DNA of 64,000 bases from contig NZ_CP108484.1 of the NCBI RefSeq assembly GCF_036226505.1, positions 2,728,001 to 2,792,000 of the forward strand. Reading direction: 5' to 3'. Source of the DNA: Kitasatospora sp. NBC_01246. GTDB lineage: Bacteria; Actinomycetota; Actinomycetes; Streptomycetales; Streptomycetaceae. Below, piece after piece: positions 27,299-35,439 of this stretch. Position numbers and translations under genes: made by a program. Position 1 is the first letter of the stretch, and every line of letters starts with the position of its first letter. Below the pieces are notes generated by a model, which worked only from the letters and a program-made list of their open reading frames with translations, searched no databases and was not told where the DNA came from.

Positions 27299-27349
27299 CG
27301 CACCGTGCCCTGGGGGTCAGCGTTTCGCTGACCCCCAGGGCACGGTGCG
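27299..27349. terminator. 24-bp perfect-stem bidirectional terminator
   Basis: Bases 27299-27322 are the exact complement of 27326-27349 around a TTT loop. It lies between convergent glnA and the P450 gene and can stop transcription from both. Confidence 0.9.
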
Positions 27350-27366
27350 TTCCGGGCTCGGCGGGG

Positions 27367-28584
27367 TCAGCGGATGGTGACGGGGAGGGTGTCGAAGCCG
27401 CGGAGGACGAGGCGGTCGCGGCGGGTGGGGACGCCTCCGGGGGCGAGTCGCTGGAAGCGGTCGAGGAGCGCCGGCACGGCGAGCTCGGCCTCCAGCCGGG
27501 CCAGCTGGGAGCCGAGGCAGAAGTGCGCGCCGCCGCCGAAGCTGAGCGGCTGGCTGTCCGTCCGGGTGGGGTCGAAGAGTTCCGGGCGGTGGTAGCGGGC
27601 CGGGTCGTGGTTGGCCGCGGCCAGCAGGACCAGCACCACCGTGCCGGGCGGCGTCGGCACACCGGCCACGTCGAGCCCGGCGGCCAGCGCGATGCGGGTG
27701 GTGAGCTGGACCGGCGAGTCGTGGCGCAGCACCTCGTCGGTGAACCGCGCCGGGGCGAGCGCGCCGGTGCGCAGCCCCGCCATCGCGCGCGGGTGCCGGA
27801 AGAGCAGCGAGAGCCCGTTGCCGAGCAGGTTGGTGGTGGTCTCGAAGCCGGCCACCAGCAGCAGCACCAGGTTGGCCAGCAGCTCGCGGCCGGAGATCCG
27901 CTCCGGGGCCTCGACGGCGATCCGGGCGAGGTCGCTGACCAGGTCGTCCTGGGGACGGGCCAGGCGCTCGGCGGCGAGCGCGGCGAAGTAACCGGACAGC
28001 TCGTCGGCGGCGGCGTCGGCGACGGCCAGCTCGGCGAGGTCCTGGACCAGCTCCAAGGCGACGGTCAGGTCTCCCGCGAGGGCCCGGAACCGGTAGCGGT
28101 CCGGCTCCGGGACGCCGAGGAGTTCGCAGATGACCTCGACCGGCAGCCGGAACGCGAAAGCGTCCATGAAGTCGACCGGCGAGCCGTCCGCGCCCTGCTC
28201 CGCCATCGCGTCCAGCAGCCGGCCGACCGCGGCCTCTACGGCCGGCCGCAGCGCCGCCACCCGGCGGGCGTTGAAGGCCGAGGCGATCAGCGAGCGGACC
28301 CGGGCGTGGTCGGGCGCGTTGCGCTGCAGGATCGAGCGGCCGAGCAGGGTCACCGACGAGTGCCGGGCCACCTCGGCGTTCGCCTCCGCCAGCAGCTCGA
28401 TGTCCTCCAGCCCGAAGCCGGGGTCGCGCAGCACCCGGTTGGCCGCGGCGTGGCCGGCCACCAGGACCGTACCGGGCCCGGCCGGCACGGCGGGGCCCAG
28501 CTCGTGCAGCCGCGCGTACAGCGGGTACGGGTCCGCCATGCCCCTGTCGGCCGTCAGCCGCTCGATGATCGACGCGCCGTCCAC
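27367..28584 (-). CDS. cytochrome P450
   Basis: The 405-aa soluble monooxygenase has the oxygen-activating I-helix (LLLVAGFETTTNLLGNGL), the ExxR helix (FTDEVLRHDSPV) and the heme loop FGGGAHFCLGSQLARLE (heme ligand C356). AAANHDPARYHRPELFDPTR is the usual meander. Substrate is unknown, and no ferredoxin or biosynthetic genes adjoin, so electrons must come from elsewhere. GTG 28584 has GGAGGGGAG 8 nt upstream. It shares a terminator with glnA. Confidence 0.93.
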   Translation of the reverse strand: MDGASIIERLTADRGMADPYPLYARLHELGPAVPAGPGTVLVAGHAAANRVLRDPGFGLEDIELLAEANAEVARHSSVTLLGRSILQRNAPDHARVRSLIASAFNARRVAALRPAVEAAVGRLLDAMAEQGADGSPVDFMDAFAFRLPVEVICELLGVPEPDRYRFRALAGDLTVALELVQDLAELAVADAAADELSGYFAALAAERLARPQDDLVSDLARIAVEAPERISGRELLANLVLLLVAGFETTTNLLGNGLSLLFRHPRAMAGLRTGALAPARFTDEVLRHDSPVQLTTRIALAAGLDVAGVPTPPGTVVLVLLAAANHDPARYHRPELFDPTRTDSQPLSFGGGAHFCLGSQLARLEAELAVPALLDRFQRLAPGGVPTRRDRLVLRGFDTLPVTIR

Positions 28585-28715
28585 CCGGTGCTCCCCTCCC
28601 GCGATCCGCTGCCGAGACCGCGTTGCCGGGGCCTCGCTGCCGGTTCGTAAACCGCCGGTGGACGCACGGTAGTTCCCGGGAGCCCGGGTTCACCCGGCCG
28701 GGGACCGGCAGTCGG

Positions 28716-28721
28716 TACCCT
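28716..28721 (+). promoter_or_regulatory. -10-like hexamer, probable leaderless ArsC-like gene
   Basis: TACCCT lies exactly 6 nt before ATG 28728, with no ribosome binding site. Confidence 0.5.
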
Positions 28722-28727
28722 GGCGGC

Positions 28728-29084
28728 ATGGAGATCTGGATCAACCCCCGCTGCGGGAAGTGCCGCACGGCACTCGGCGCACTGGAAGCCGCCGGCGCCA
28801 AGTACACCGTGCGGCGCTACCTGGAGGACCCGCCGACCGCCGCGGAGCTGGAGCAGGTCCTGGAGCGGCTGTCGCTGGAGCCGTGGGACATCACCCGGCT
28901 CGACGAGCAGGCGGCCCAGGACCTGGGCATGAAGCGCTGGACCAGGGAGCCGGAGGACCGGGCGCGCTGGATCGCGGCGATGGCCGAGCACCCGATCCTG
29001 ATCCAGCGCCCGATCATCACCGCGGAGGACGGCCACGCCGTCGTGGCCCGCACGCCGGAGGTCCTCAAGTCGGTCCTGCCGTAG
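28728..29084 (+). CDS. ArsC/Spx-family protein (arsenate-reductase-like)
   Basis: The 118-aa thioredoxin-fold protein begins MEIWINPRCGKCRTAL, with the active-site CGKC (C-x-x-C; C9 and C12). VRRYLEDPPTAAELEQVL and the Arg-containing IQRPIITAEDGHAVVAR match the ArsC/Spx/YffB group. The CxxC is closer to YffB-like reductases than to the single-Cys E. coli ArsC, so a true arsenate role is not certain. No ars genes adjoin. Confidence 0.85.
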   Translation: MEIWINPRCGKCRTALGALEAAGAKYTVRRYLEDPPTAAELEQVLERLSLEPWDITRLDEQAAQDLGMKRWTREPEDRARWIAAMAEHPILIQRPIITAEDGHAVVARTPEVLKSVLP

Positions 29085-29130
29085 GGCCCGCGAGCGGACG
29101 GTGCCGCCGCGACCGGGCGGCCGGCACCGG

Positions 29131-29601
29131 TCAGTGCCGCTCGATCCGCCGCACCGGCTCTCCCGGCCGCCAGGACGTGATCCACAGGTGGTCGTCGCCC
29201 ACGGTGGTGTGCACCGCCTGCTCCAGCTCCAGCCGGAAGGCCTGGAACGGGCCGGGCGGCGGCTCCGGCAGGTCAGCCGCGTAGGCGGCCAGCTCGGTCT
29301 CGTCGGTGATCTCGACGGCCCGGCCGGAGAGCTTGGAGTCACCACCCGCCAGGGTCTCGTCACTCGGGGTGCTGTGCAGCGCGAAGCGGGGATCGCGCTG
29401 GAGGTCGCGCGCCTTCCGCGCGCCCCGCATCGACCCGAGCGTCAGGTCCGCGCCGAGGAAGTCCACCTCGATGCCGCTCACCCGGGGCGAGCCGTCCGCG
29501 CGCAGCGTCGCCAGGACGTGGTGCTTGTTCGCCTCGAAACGGGCCCGCACGGCGAGGGCCAGCTCCGGTGCCTCGCGCTCGAAATCCTGCCAGGTAGCCA
29601 T
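29131..29601 (-). CDS. pyridoxamine 5'-phosphate oxidase-family (FMN/F420-binding split barrel) protein
   Basis: The 156-aa protein starts MATWQDFEREAPELALAVRARFE. HHVLATLRADGSPRVSGIEVDF, MRGARKARDLQRDPRFALHS, and LSGRAVEITDETELAAY fit the actinobacterial split-barrel flavin- or F420-binding family. Substrate is unknown. It ends with WITSWRPGEPVRRIERH. It is divergent from the DUF1697 gene across a striking inverted repeat, with CAGACT 7 nt upstream of ATG 29601. Confidence 0.85.
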   Translation of the reverse strand: MATWQDFEREAPELALAVRARFEANKHHVLATLRADGSPRVSGIEVDFLGADLTLGSMRGARKARDLQRDPRFALHSTPSDETLAGGDSKLSGRAVEITDETELAAYAADLPEPPPGPFQAFRLELEQAVHTTVGDDHLWITSWRPGEPVRRIERH

Positions 29602-29608
29602 GGCCTCA

Positions 29609-29667
29609 AGTCTGGCACCGGGCACCGACCGTGCCCGGGAGGCGCTGTCGGTGCCCGGTGCCAGACT
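29609..29667. promoter_or_regulatory. 21-bp perfect inverted repeat forming a symmetric divergent promoter
   Basis: Bases 29609-29629 are the exact complement of 29647-29667, with a 17-nt spacer. Each arm ends in CAGACT, placed 7 nt before ATG 29601 (minus) and 6 nt before GTG 29674 (plus). The element is thus both a candidate operator and a pair of mirror-image -10 boxes for leaderless transcripts. Confidence 0.7.
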
Positions 29668-29673
29668 GGACGG

Positions 29674-30225
29674 GTGACCACCACGACCACGTACATCGCG
29701 TTCCTGCGGGCCCTCAACGTCGGTGGCCGGACGGTGAAGATGGAGCGGCTGCGCGCCCTCTTCGCCGAGCTGGGCCTCGACGACGTGCGGTCGTACATCC
29801 AGAGCGGCAACGTCTTCTTCCGCACCGCGGAGCCGGACCGGGCCGCGCTCACCCGGCGCATCGAGGAGCACCTGGCCGAGGCGCTCGGCTACCCCGTCCC
29901 GACGATGCTGCGCACCGTGGACGAGGTGGCGGCGCTGCTCGACGCCGAGCCGTTCGCGGGCATCGAGGCCACCCCGGAGATCCGTCTGGTGGTCAACTTC
30001 CTCTCCGAGCCGCTGCCGGCGGACTTCCCGGTCCCCTACACCTCGCCAAAGGGCGACTACGAGGTGATCGGCGCCGACGCCGGCGCCGCGTACGTGGTGA
30101 TCCACCTGCGGGACGGCAAGTGGCGGACCGGCAGCAAGCTCTTCGGCGCGTCCTACCGGGGCTCGGCCACGGCCCGCTTCCTGCACACCACCGTCAAGAT
30201 CCTGGCCGCCGCCAGGAAGGCCTGA
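29674..30225 (+). CDS. DUF1697 domain-containing protein
   Basis: The 183-aa protein begins VTTTTTYIAFLRALNVGGRTV. VKMERLRALFAELGLDDVRSYIQSGNVFF and the C-terminal TGSKLFGASYRGSATARFLHTT (TxR-N/W region) are characteristic of DUF1697, a widespread family of unknown function. It is soluble with no signal peptide. GTG 29674 follows the divergent inverted repeat at 6-nt spacing. Confidence 0.9.
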   Translation: MTTTTTYIAFLRALNVGGRTVKMERLRALFAELGLDDVRSYIQSGNVFFRTAEPDRAALTRRIEEHLAEALGYPVPTMLRTVDEVAALLDAEPFAGIEATPEIRLVVNFLSEPLPADFPVPYTSPKGDYEVIGADAGAAYVVIHLRDGKWRTGSKLFGASYRGSATARFLHTTVKILAAARKA

Positions 30226-30329
30226 CCCCGGGCCGGCGGCCGGCCGGGTGGACGGGCCGGCGGACGGGCCGGCGGCCGCCGGGCCGACCTGCGCGCCCGG
30301 CAATCTGGACAGGCACGGGCGGGTGACCC

Positions 30330-30335
30330 GACAAT
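30330..30335 (+). promoter_or_regulatory. -10-like hexamer, probable leaderless FHA gene
   Basis: GACAAT lies exactly 6 nt before ATG 30342, with no ribosome binding site. Confidence 0.4.
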
Positions 30336-30341
30336 CGGGCC

Positions 30342-30887
30342 ATGACGTCTCCTGAGATCCGGACGCACGTGGTCCGGCCGTCCGAGGCCGAGCGCGACCA
30401 GGCGCTCGGGGTGCTGCGGGAGGGCGCGGGCAGCGGCCGGCTGTCCCACGACACCTTCCTCGGCCGGATGGAACTCGTCCTGCACGCCGGCAGTCGGGCC
30501 GAGCTCGACCGGGCGATGGCCGACCTGCCGACCGGCAATCCGTTCGGCCGCTTCGTCTTGCGGACGGTGGGTCAGCTCTCGGCCTTCGGCGTGCGGTTGC
30601 GCGGGGCCTGGCGGATCGAGCGGCTGCCCGGACTGAGCCTGCCGCACCCCGCCGCACGGCAGTTGACGATCGGCCGGGTGCCGGGCTCGGGGCTGCGGCT
30701 GCACGACGCCTCGGTGTCGCGCCACCACGCCGAACTGCGGCGGGAGGGCGAGGACTGGGTGCTGTACGACCTCGGCTCGACCAACGGCACGCACGTGAAC
30801 GGGCTGCGGGTCGCGGGCGGCGTCCGCGTCCGCCCGGGCGACCAGGTCCGGTTCGGGAACCTGGAGTTCCGGCTCGCCTCGGGCTGA
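30342..30887 (+). CDS. DUF1707 plus FHA domain protein
   Basis: The 181-aa protein has an N-terminal DUF1707 segment (VRPSEAERDQALGVLREGAGSGRLSHDTFLGRMELVL, about residues 10-48). The C-terminal FHA phosphothreonine-binding domain contains LTIGRVPGSGLRLHDASVSRHHAEL and YDLGSTNGTHVNGLRV, i.e. all the conserved Gly-Arg, Ser-x-x-His and Asn-Gly contacts. It probably reads Ser/Thr-kinase phosphorylation. No kinase gene is adjacent. Confidence 0.93.
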   Translation: MTSPEIRTHVVRPSEAERDQALGVLREGAGSGRLSHDTFLGRMELVLHAGSRAELDRAMADLPTGNPFGRFVLRTVGQLSAFGVRLRGAWRIERLPGLSLPHPAARQLTIGRVPGSGLRLHDASVSRHHAELRREGEDWVLYDLGSTNGTHVNGLRVAGGVRVRPGDQVRFGNLEFRLASG

Positions 30888-30919
30888 ACGGGCGCCGGGG
30901 CCCGGCGCACCCGCCGGCG

Positions 30920-31882
30920 TCAGTGCGGGAACTGCCGGGGCGGGCGCCGAACCGGCAGGGCGTCGCGGAACTCCTCGATCACGCTGCTGATCTGGCGGGT
31001 CAGCACGGTCCGCTCGATCAGGTGCAGGTAGCGGTGCTCGGCGGCCAGGGCCTCGACGGTGACGCCGAAGTACAGCGTCATCAGGGGATTGACGAAGAGC
31101 GGGCTGCCCTTGGTGCGGTCGGTGAACCGGACGTCGCCGAACTCGCCGCGCAGGGCGGCCGCCACCGAACCGTTGACGATGCTCGGGTACTCGGGGAACG
31201 CGGCCCTCGCGTACTCGACGGCGTCCAGGTAGAGCGCGCCCTCCCGGCTGTCGCGCGGGATCGAGAACGCCCCGAGGTAGCCGCCGGCCCGCTCCAGCGC
31301 GGCGAGGTTCTCCAACACCAGTGCATGGTTGACGCCGTGGAAGGCGTCGATGCCGAAACCCAGGCAGGCGACCAGGCGTTCGGGGACCTCCGTCAGCCCG
31401 GCGACCGCGCCGAGGCTGGCCATGTCCTCCTCCGGCGTGCCCAGGCCGGCCTCGTCGCCGCGCATCAGGATGTCGGTGCCGCCGTCGACCAACAGCACGG
31501 CGTCGACGGCGAGATGAGCGGTGAGCGCCCGGTAGGCGTCGCGCAGCGGCCGCACCCCGACCTTCGGGAACGCCCACACCGTGTCGGGCATGCCCTGCCG
31601 GTGCAGCCAGCGGGCCAGCGTCCGCTCGGGGAAGTAGCCGTCGGGGGCCGCGGTGTCGGGGCGGATCCGGGCGACGTCGGGCTCCAGCCAGACCTCGGCG
31701 GGGAGGCCGTGGAGGTGGCTGAAGGAGAGGTTGGCCAGGTGCACCTCCTTGCCGGCCGCGCGCAGCGCGAGTGCCAGCGGCAGGCCCGCGTACACGTCGA
31801 ATCCTCCGCCGGCGCCGGCGATCAGGATGCGGTCGGCCGCCAGCAGACGGGTGATCAGAGGCGGTTCGAGAAGGGAGGGCAC
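30920..31882 (-). CDS. DUF1152 domain-containing protein
   Basis: The 320-aa protein starts VPSLLEPPLITRLLAADRIL. IAGAGGGFDVYAGLPLALAL (a nucleotide-binding-like glycine loop), LLVDGGTDILMRGDEAGLGT and ACLGFGIDAFHGVNHALVLE match DUF1152, a family of unknown function. It is cytosolic. GTG 31882 is chosen because it gives the family's usual N-terminus and has TACCGT 6 nt upstream. The divergent neighbour at 31946 shares a 63-bp promoter gap. Confidence 0.88.
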   Translation of the reverse strand: MPSLLEPPLITRLLAADRILIAGAGGGFDVYAGLPLALALRAAGKEVHLANLSFSHLHGLPAEVWLEPDVARIRPDTAAPDGYFPERTLARWLHRQGMPDTVWAFPKVGVRPLRDAYRALTAHLAVDAVLLVDGGTDILMRGDEAGLGTPEEDMASLGAVAGLTEVPERLVACLGFGIDAFHGVNHALVLENLAALERAGGYLGAFSIPRDSREGALYLDAVEYARAAFPEYPSIVNGSVAAALRGEFGDVRFTDRTKGSPLFVNPLMTLYFGVTVEALAAEHRYLHLIERTVLTRQISSVIEEFRDALPVRRPPRQFPH

Positions 31883-31888
31883 CGGGGG

Positions 31889-31894
31889 ACGGTA
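31889..31894 (-). promoter_or_regulatory. -10-like hexamer, probable leaderless DUF1152 gene
   Basis: TACCGT lies exactly 6 nt before GTG 31882. Confidence 0.5.
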
Positions 31895-31933
31895 GCACCG
31901 GGGGCGGCCGGCGGGACTGTCGGTGGTCGGTGC

Positions 31934-31939
31934 GAGGAT
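31934..31939 (+). promoter_or_regulatory. -10-like hexamer or tight ribosome binding site of the DUF6891 gene
   Basis: GAGGAT lies exactly 6 nt before ATG 31946. It may be a -10 box of a leaderless transcript, or GAGG may serve the ribosome. Confidence 0.35.
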
Positions 31940-31945
31940 GCGGGC

Positions 31946-32539
31946 ATGAACCAGGAGACCGAGCTCAGCTTCGAGGTACGGCGCGAGGCGGAGGAGCGTG
32001 CCCGCGAGTTGATCCGCTGCGGGTTCCAGGAGCCGGACGAGATAGCCGAGTCCCTGGTCGACGAGTTCGAGGACCAGGGACTGGAGCCGGAGGACGCCGA
32101 GGAGATCGTCGGCCCGCTCTGGCAGGAGCGGCTGGCCGAGCAGGCTTCGTGGCCGGAGACCACGGACGTGGACCGGCTGGAGGAGGCCTTCGACGCGCTG
32201 GAGGAGCAGGGCATCGTCGCGGCGATGGACTTCACCTGCTGTGCGAACTGCGGCTATGCGGAGATCGGCGGCGAGGCGGACGAGGATTCGCGCGGCTTCG
32301 TCTTCTTCCATCAGCAGGACACCGAGGGGGCGGCCGCCGGGCGTGGACTGATGCTGCGCTACGGCGGGTTCCGGGCCGACGGCGGGAGCGCCGAGTCGGC
32401 GGAGCTCAGGACGGTGGAGATCGGCCGCGCGGTGGTCGCGGCGCTGGAGGCGGCCGGCCTGCCGGTGGAGTGGGACGGCTCGCCGGAGAAGGCGATCTGG
32501 GTGACTCCGCTGACCTGGCTCAATCGCCTGCCCGAGTAG
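31946..32539 (+). CDS. DUF6891-like conserved protein
   Basis: The 197-aa acidic protein begins MNQETELSFEVRREAEERAR. It contains VAAMDFTCCANCGYAEIGGEA with a CC-x-x-C cluster that could bind metal, then RGFVFFHQQDTEGAA and the C-terminal EKAIWVTPLTWLNRLPE. I recognise the overall pattern as a Streptomyces DUF6891-type protein. Function is unknown. It is soluble. Confidence 0.8.
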   Translation: MNQETELSFEVRREAEERARELIRCGFQEPDEIAESLVDEFEDQGLEPEDAEEIVGPLWQERLAEQASWPETTDVDRLEEAFDALEEQGIVAAMDFTCCANCGYAEIGGEADEDSRGFVFFHQQDTEGAAAGRGLMLRYGGFRADGGSAESAELRTVEIGRAVVAALEAAGLPVEWDGSPEKAIWVTPLTWLNRLPE

Positions 32540-32664
32540 CGGCCCACGGTCGTGGCCCGGTACCGGCCTGCGGCGGCACCCGGCCGATGGCGGCGACGGG
32601 CGACTGCGGCACCCGGCGCGTGGCAGCGACGTTCGACCGCGGCGACGTTCGACCGCGGCGACAG

Positions 32665-33051
32665 TCAGCGGCTGACGTGGAGTTCGGCGTAGTGGTCGTG
32701 GGCGTTGGCGTTGCGCAGGGTGATCTTGGCCGTGCCGATGGTGGTCTCGGCGCCCTCGGCGACGGTCCTGGTGTCGTCCCCGAGTCTCACCTCGGCCGCG
32801 CTGTCCGTGATATGACTGATCATCAGTTCGACGGTCCGGTCCCCGCCGAAGACCTCGACGGTGTGGGTGGAGTCGCCGCCGGCGGTGCGGACGACGACGA
32901 CGCAGCTGTTGTCGCTGGTGCAGAGCGCGGCGCCGCCCTCGCAGGCGGTCAGCCCGGCACCGAGCAGCAGCACGGCGGCCGCCGCGAACAGGGTCGGGCG
33001 GACCGGTGCGGGCCGGCGCGCGGGGCGCGCGGTGGTGGTCGCCGTGGTCAT
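32665..33051 (-). CDS. putative small secreted lipoprotein
   Basis: The 128-aa product has a basic N-terminus, a hydrophobic core (LFAAAAVLLLGAG) and the lipobox LTAC at about residues 38-41, so it should be lipid-anchored outside the membrane. Two further cysteines (LCTSDNSCVVVV) could form a disulfide. The remainder is beta-rich and ends HDHYAELHVSR. No family was recognised. ATG 33051 is chosen because TACCGT lies 7 nt upstream; a further 5' ATG would give an atypically long signal region. Confidence 0.75.
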   Translation of the reverse strand: MTTATTTARPARRPAPVRPTLFAAAAVLLLGAGLTACEGGAALCTSDNSCVVVVRTAGGDSTHTVEVFGGDRTVELMISHITDSAAEVRLGDDTRTVAEGAETTIGTAKITLRNANAHDHYAELHVSR

Positions 33052-33058
33052 GGTTCCG

Positions 33059-33064
33059 ACGGTA
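33059..33064 (-). promoter_or_regulatory. -10-like hexamer, probable leaderless lipoprotein gene
   Basis: TACCGT lies 7 nt before ATG 33051. Confidence 0.45.
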
Positions 33065-33300
33065 GGCGGCGGTCCGGGCCCCACCATCGGCCCCCGGCGG
33101 TACCCTCCCCCTGGCCGCCCCGGACTGTCCGGACCATCCCGCCCCCTACGGCACCGGGGCCAATCCCTTCGGGGGCACGGGGAGTTGAGACGCCCAGCGC
33201 GCCCGACGCGGACCCGGCGCCGATCATCGCACACCGTCGCGGCATAGGCGCGCGGCATATGCCACGCGCGTAGATCGAGGGCCCGCGAAAGGCCCGCCGC

Positions 33301-34056
33301 TCACTCGGCGGAGCCGTCCAGGGCCTCCGCCGGGCCCCAGAGCAGGCCGGTGCAGCGCTGGTAGGTCGCGTGCCAGTGCGGCCAGTTGCGCGCCACATCG
33401 TCGTCGCACTGGGCCAGCAGGGACTCGACCACCGCCGGCTCGACGCCGTCCAGCAGCCAGGCGAGCGCGTCGGCGGTACCGGGGCCGTCGGCGGAACGCA
33501 GCAGGTCCAGCAGCTCCGGCAGGCTTCCCACCCGCGAGGCCCGCGCGAAGACCCGCTCCATCCGCGGCAGCAGTTGGCGCTCCTCGATCCGCAGGTGGGT
33601 CTCCAGCCGGGCCGCCAGGTCGTCCATGGCGTAGGCGACCGGCCAGGTGCTGCCCGCGTCCCGGCTGGCGATCCGGACCAGGGTGGTGACCCGGGTGAAG
33701 GAGTGGTCCAGGTTGTGGTGGTCGCTCTCCAGCCAGTTGAGCAGCAGGCGCAGCTCGGGCGCGAAGCGGCGGACCAACGGCCAGACCCGGATGTCCTGCT
33801 GCTCGTGGTGGCAGGTCAGCATCGCGGTGACGAAGGTCCAGTGCCGCAGGAGCGCCTCGCCCTTCTCGTCCTCGCCGGGCTGGAGCAGCCGCAGGGCGTT
33901 GGGCAGTCGGGCGAGGTCGCGACGGAGGGCGTTGTGCACCAGTCGCAGCCCGGCGAACCGGATGGCTTGCGGCTCCTCGTCGGCGGCCCGCTGACACTGG
34001 GAGCCCGCCTGGGCGGGCACGGAGGGGGACGCTAGGGACAGCAGACGGCTCGGCAT
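33301..34056 (-). CDS. hemerythrin domain-containing protein
   Basis: The 251-aa helical protein carries a hemerythrin-like His/Glu set: NALRRDLARLP (first helix; His just before in LRLVHN), CHHEQQDIRVWPLV, WLESDHHNLDHSF and RLETHLRIEERQLLPRME. These can bind a di-iron centre for oxygen, nitric oxide or redox sensing. The last third (DALAWLLDGVEP ... NWPHWHATYQRCTG) resembles tails of actinobacterial hemerythrin/HHE proteins. ATG 34056 has AAGAGAG upstream; an ATG 14 codons earlier is less likely. Confidence 0.85.
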   Translation of the reverse strand: MPSRLLSLASPSVPAQAGSQCQRAADEEPQAIRFAGLRLVHNALRRDLARLPNALRLLQPGEDEKGEALLRHWTFVTAMLTCHHEQQDIRVWPLVRRFAPELRLLLNWLESDHHNLDHSFTRVTTLVRIASRDAGSTWPVAYAMDDLAARLETHLRIEERQLLPRMERVFARASRVGSLPELLDLLRSADGPGTADALAWLLDGVEPAVVESLLAQCDDDVARNWPHWHATYQRCTGLLWGPAEALDGSAE

Positions 34057-34371
34057 GGCACTCTCTTCACGACTTGGCACGGCGGGCTTGCACGGCATGG
34101 CACGACCGGTCCTCCCGGACCGGTTCCGTGGCTGGCAGCACTGGCGGAATGCGGTCCCACCACAGTGGCCGTAGTCGATCAGAGGCGAATCAATGTCCGA
34201 TTGACGCGCAGGTCAGCGGCCTGCCGCGGACTTGGCGGCAGCCGTCCGCGCCGTCGGCGACGGGCGCGCCGACGGGGACGAAGACGGAGGCGGGGCCCCG
34301 ACGCGGCGGCCGGCGGCCCGCGCCGGGGCGGGGCCACCGGACGCGTCCACGGCGGCGCCTCCCCGGCCGGG
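34057..34371. other. promoter region of the hemerythrin gene
   Basis: No gene is visible in this 315-bp gap. It contains a perfect inverted repeat ACCGGTCC-TCCC-GGACCGGT at 34106-34125, 50 bp upstream of the hemerythrin start, and a smaller one TCAAT-N5-ATTGA at 34190-34204. Both are operator candidates. Confidence 0.4.
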
Positions 34372-35439
34372 TCAGTCGCTCTGCGGCCCCGCGAGGTTCC
34401 TGGTCAGCCACTGCAGCGTGTCCGGGATCATCTTCTTGAAGTCGCTGGTGAGGTGCTTGCCGCCGGCCTGCTCGTAGTACTCGACCGAGAGCGGCGGTGC
34501 GGCCTTGGCGACCCACGCCTTGACCAGCTTCATCTCGAACGGGTTGGCGCCGCCCGCGGTGGCGAGCATCTTCACCTCGGCCTTGCCCTGGGTGACCAGC
34601 AGATCGGGGCTGTTGGCCTGCCGCTCCGCCTCGTGACCCTTCCAGAGCGGCGAGTCCGGGTTAAAGTAGCCGTCGATCGGGACGGCGGCCTTGAACTTGT
34701 CCGGGTGCTGCAGCGCCAGCTTGGCACTGCAGAACGCACCCGTGGAGGCACCCATCAGGCCCCAGCCGTCGCGGCCCTTCACCGTCCGGAAGTTGGCGCG
34801 GACGAAGTCCGGGATGTCCTCGGCCATCCAGGTGCCCATCTTGGGCTGGCCCGGGATGTCGGCGCACTCCAGGGCCTTGGCCTCGTTGGAGTCGAGGTTC
34901 TGCACCGGCATGATCATGATGAACGGGTGCGCCTTGCCGGCCTTCGCCAGATCGGCGTCGATCTCCTGGATCGGCAGCTGGTTGTCGGTCCAGGTGTTGT
35001 ATCCCGCGCTCTGGCCGCCCGCGTAGAGGGTGAGCACGGGGAAGCCGGTCCGGGCGTACTTCGGGTCGTTGTACTGGGGCGGCAGCCAGACCCAGACCTT
35101 GCCGGAGACGCCCGACTTGGGCCCGTTCAACGTGGTCATCAGGATCTGTCCGGCCGCGGTGTCCCGGGCCTTGCCGAAGCTCGCCTCCGGGCCGGTGGGC
35201 ATGAGGACCTTGCCGGCCGGGTTCGGGGCCGTCGTCGTCGGGGTGCCGGGGGCGGCCGTCGGGCTGCCGGGTGCGGGGGTGCCGCTCGCCGCACCGGCGC
35301 CGCCTTTGGCGCCGCTCGCCTTGGCGGCGTCCCCCTTGCCGCCGGCATCCGTACTGCCGCACGCCGCCAGCGAGGCGGCCAGGGCGAAGGCGGCGGCGCC
35401 GGTCAGGGCGGCACGGACACGGGTGGACTGCGGCTGCAC
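34372..35439 (-). CDS. secreted lipoprotein esterase (alpha/beta hydrolase, esterase-D-like)
   Basis: The 355-aa protein has a lipoprotein signal ending SLAAC (lipidated Cys near residue 27), a disordered Ala/Gly/Pro/Thr spacer to about residue 75, and an alpha/beta-hydrolase domain. The nucleophile elbow is GLMGASTGAFCSAKLAL (G-x-S-x-G), PVLTLYAGGQSAGYNTW is the oxyanion region, and EYYEQAGGKHLTSDFKKM supplies the catalytic His. It resembles the putative esterase family that includes antigen-85-like and enterochelin esterases. Substrate is unknown. GTG 35439 follows GGAGAG. Confidence 0.85.
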   Translation of the reverse strand: MQPQSTRVRAALTGAAAFALAASLAACGSTDAGGKGDAAKASGAKGGAGAASGTPAPGSPTAAPGTPTTTAPNPAGKVLMPTGPEASFGKARDTAAGQILMTTLNGPKSGVSGKVWVWLPPQYNDPKYARTGFPVLTLYAGGQSAGYNTWTDNQLPIQEIDADLAKAGKAHPFIMIMPVQNLDSNEAKALECADIPGQPKMGTWMAEDIPDFVRANFRTVKGRDGWGLMGASTGAFCSAKLALQHPDKFKAAVPIDGYFNPDSPLWKGHEAERQANSPDLLVTQGKAEVKMLATAGGANPFEMKLVKAWVAKAAPPLSVEYYEQAGGKHLTSDFKKMIPDTLQWLTRNLAGPQSD

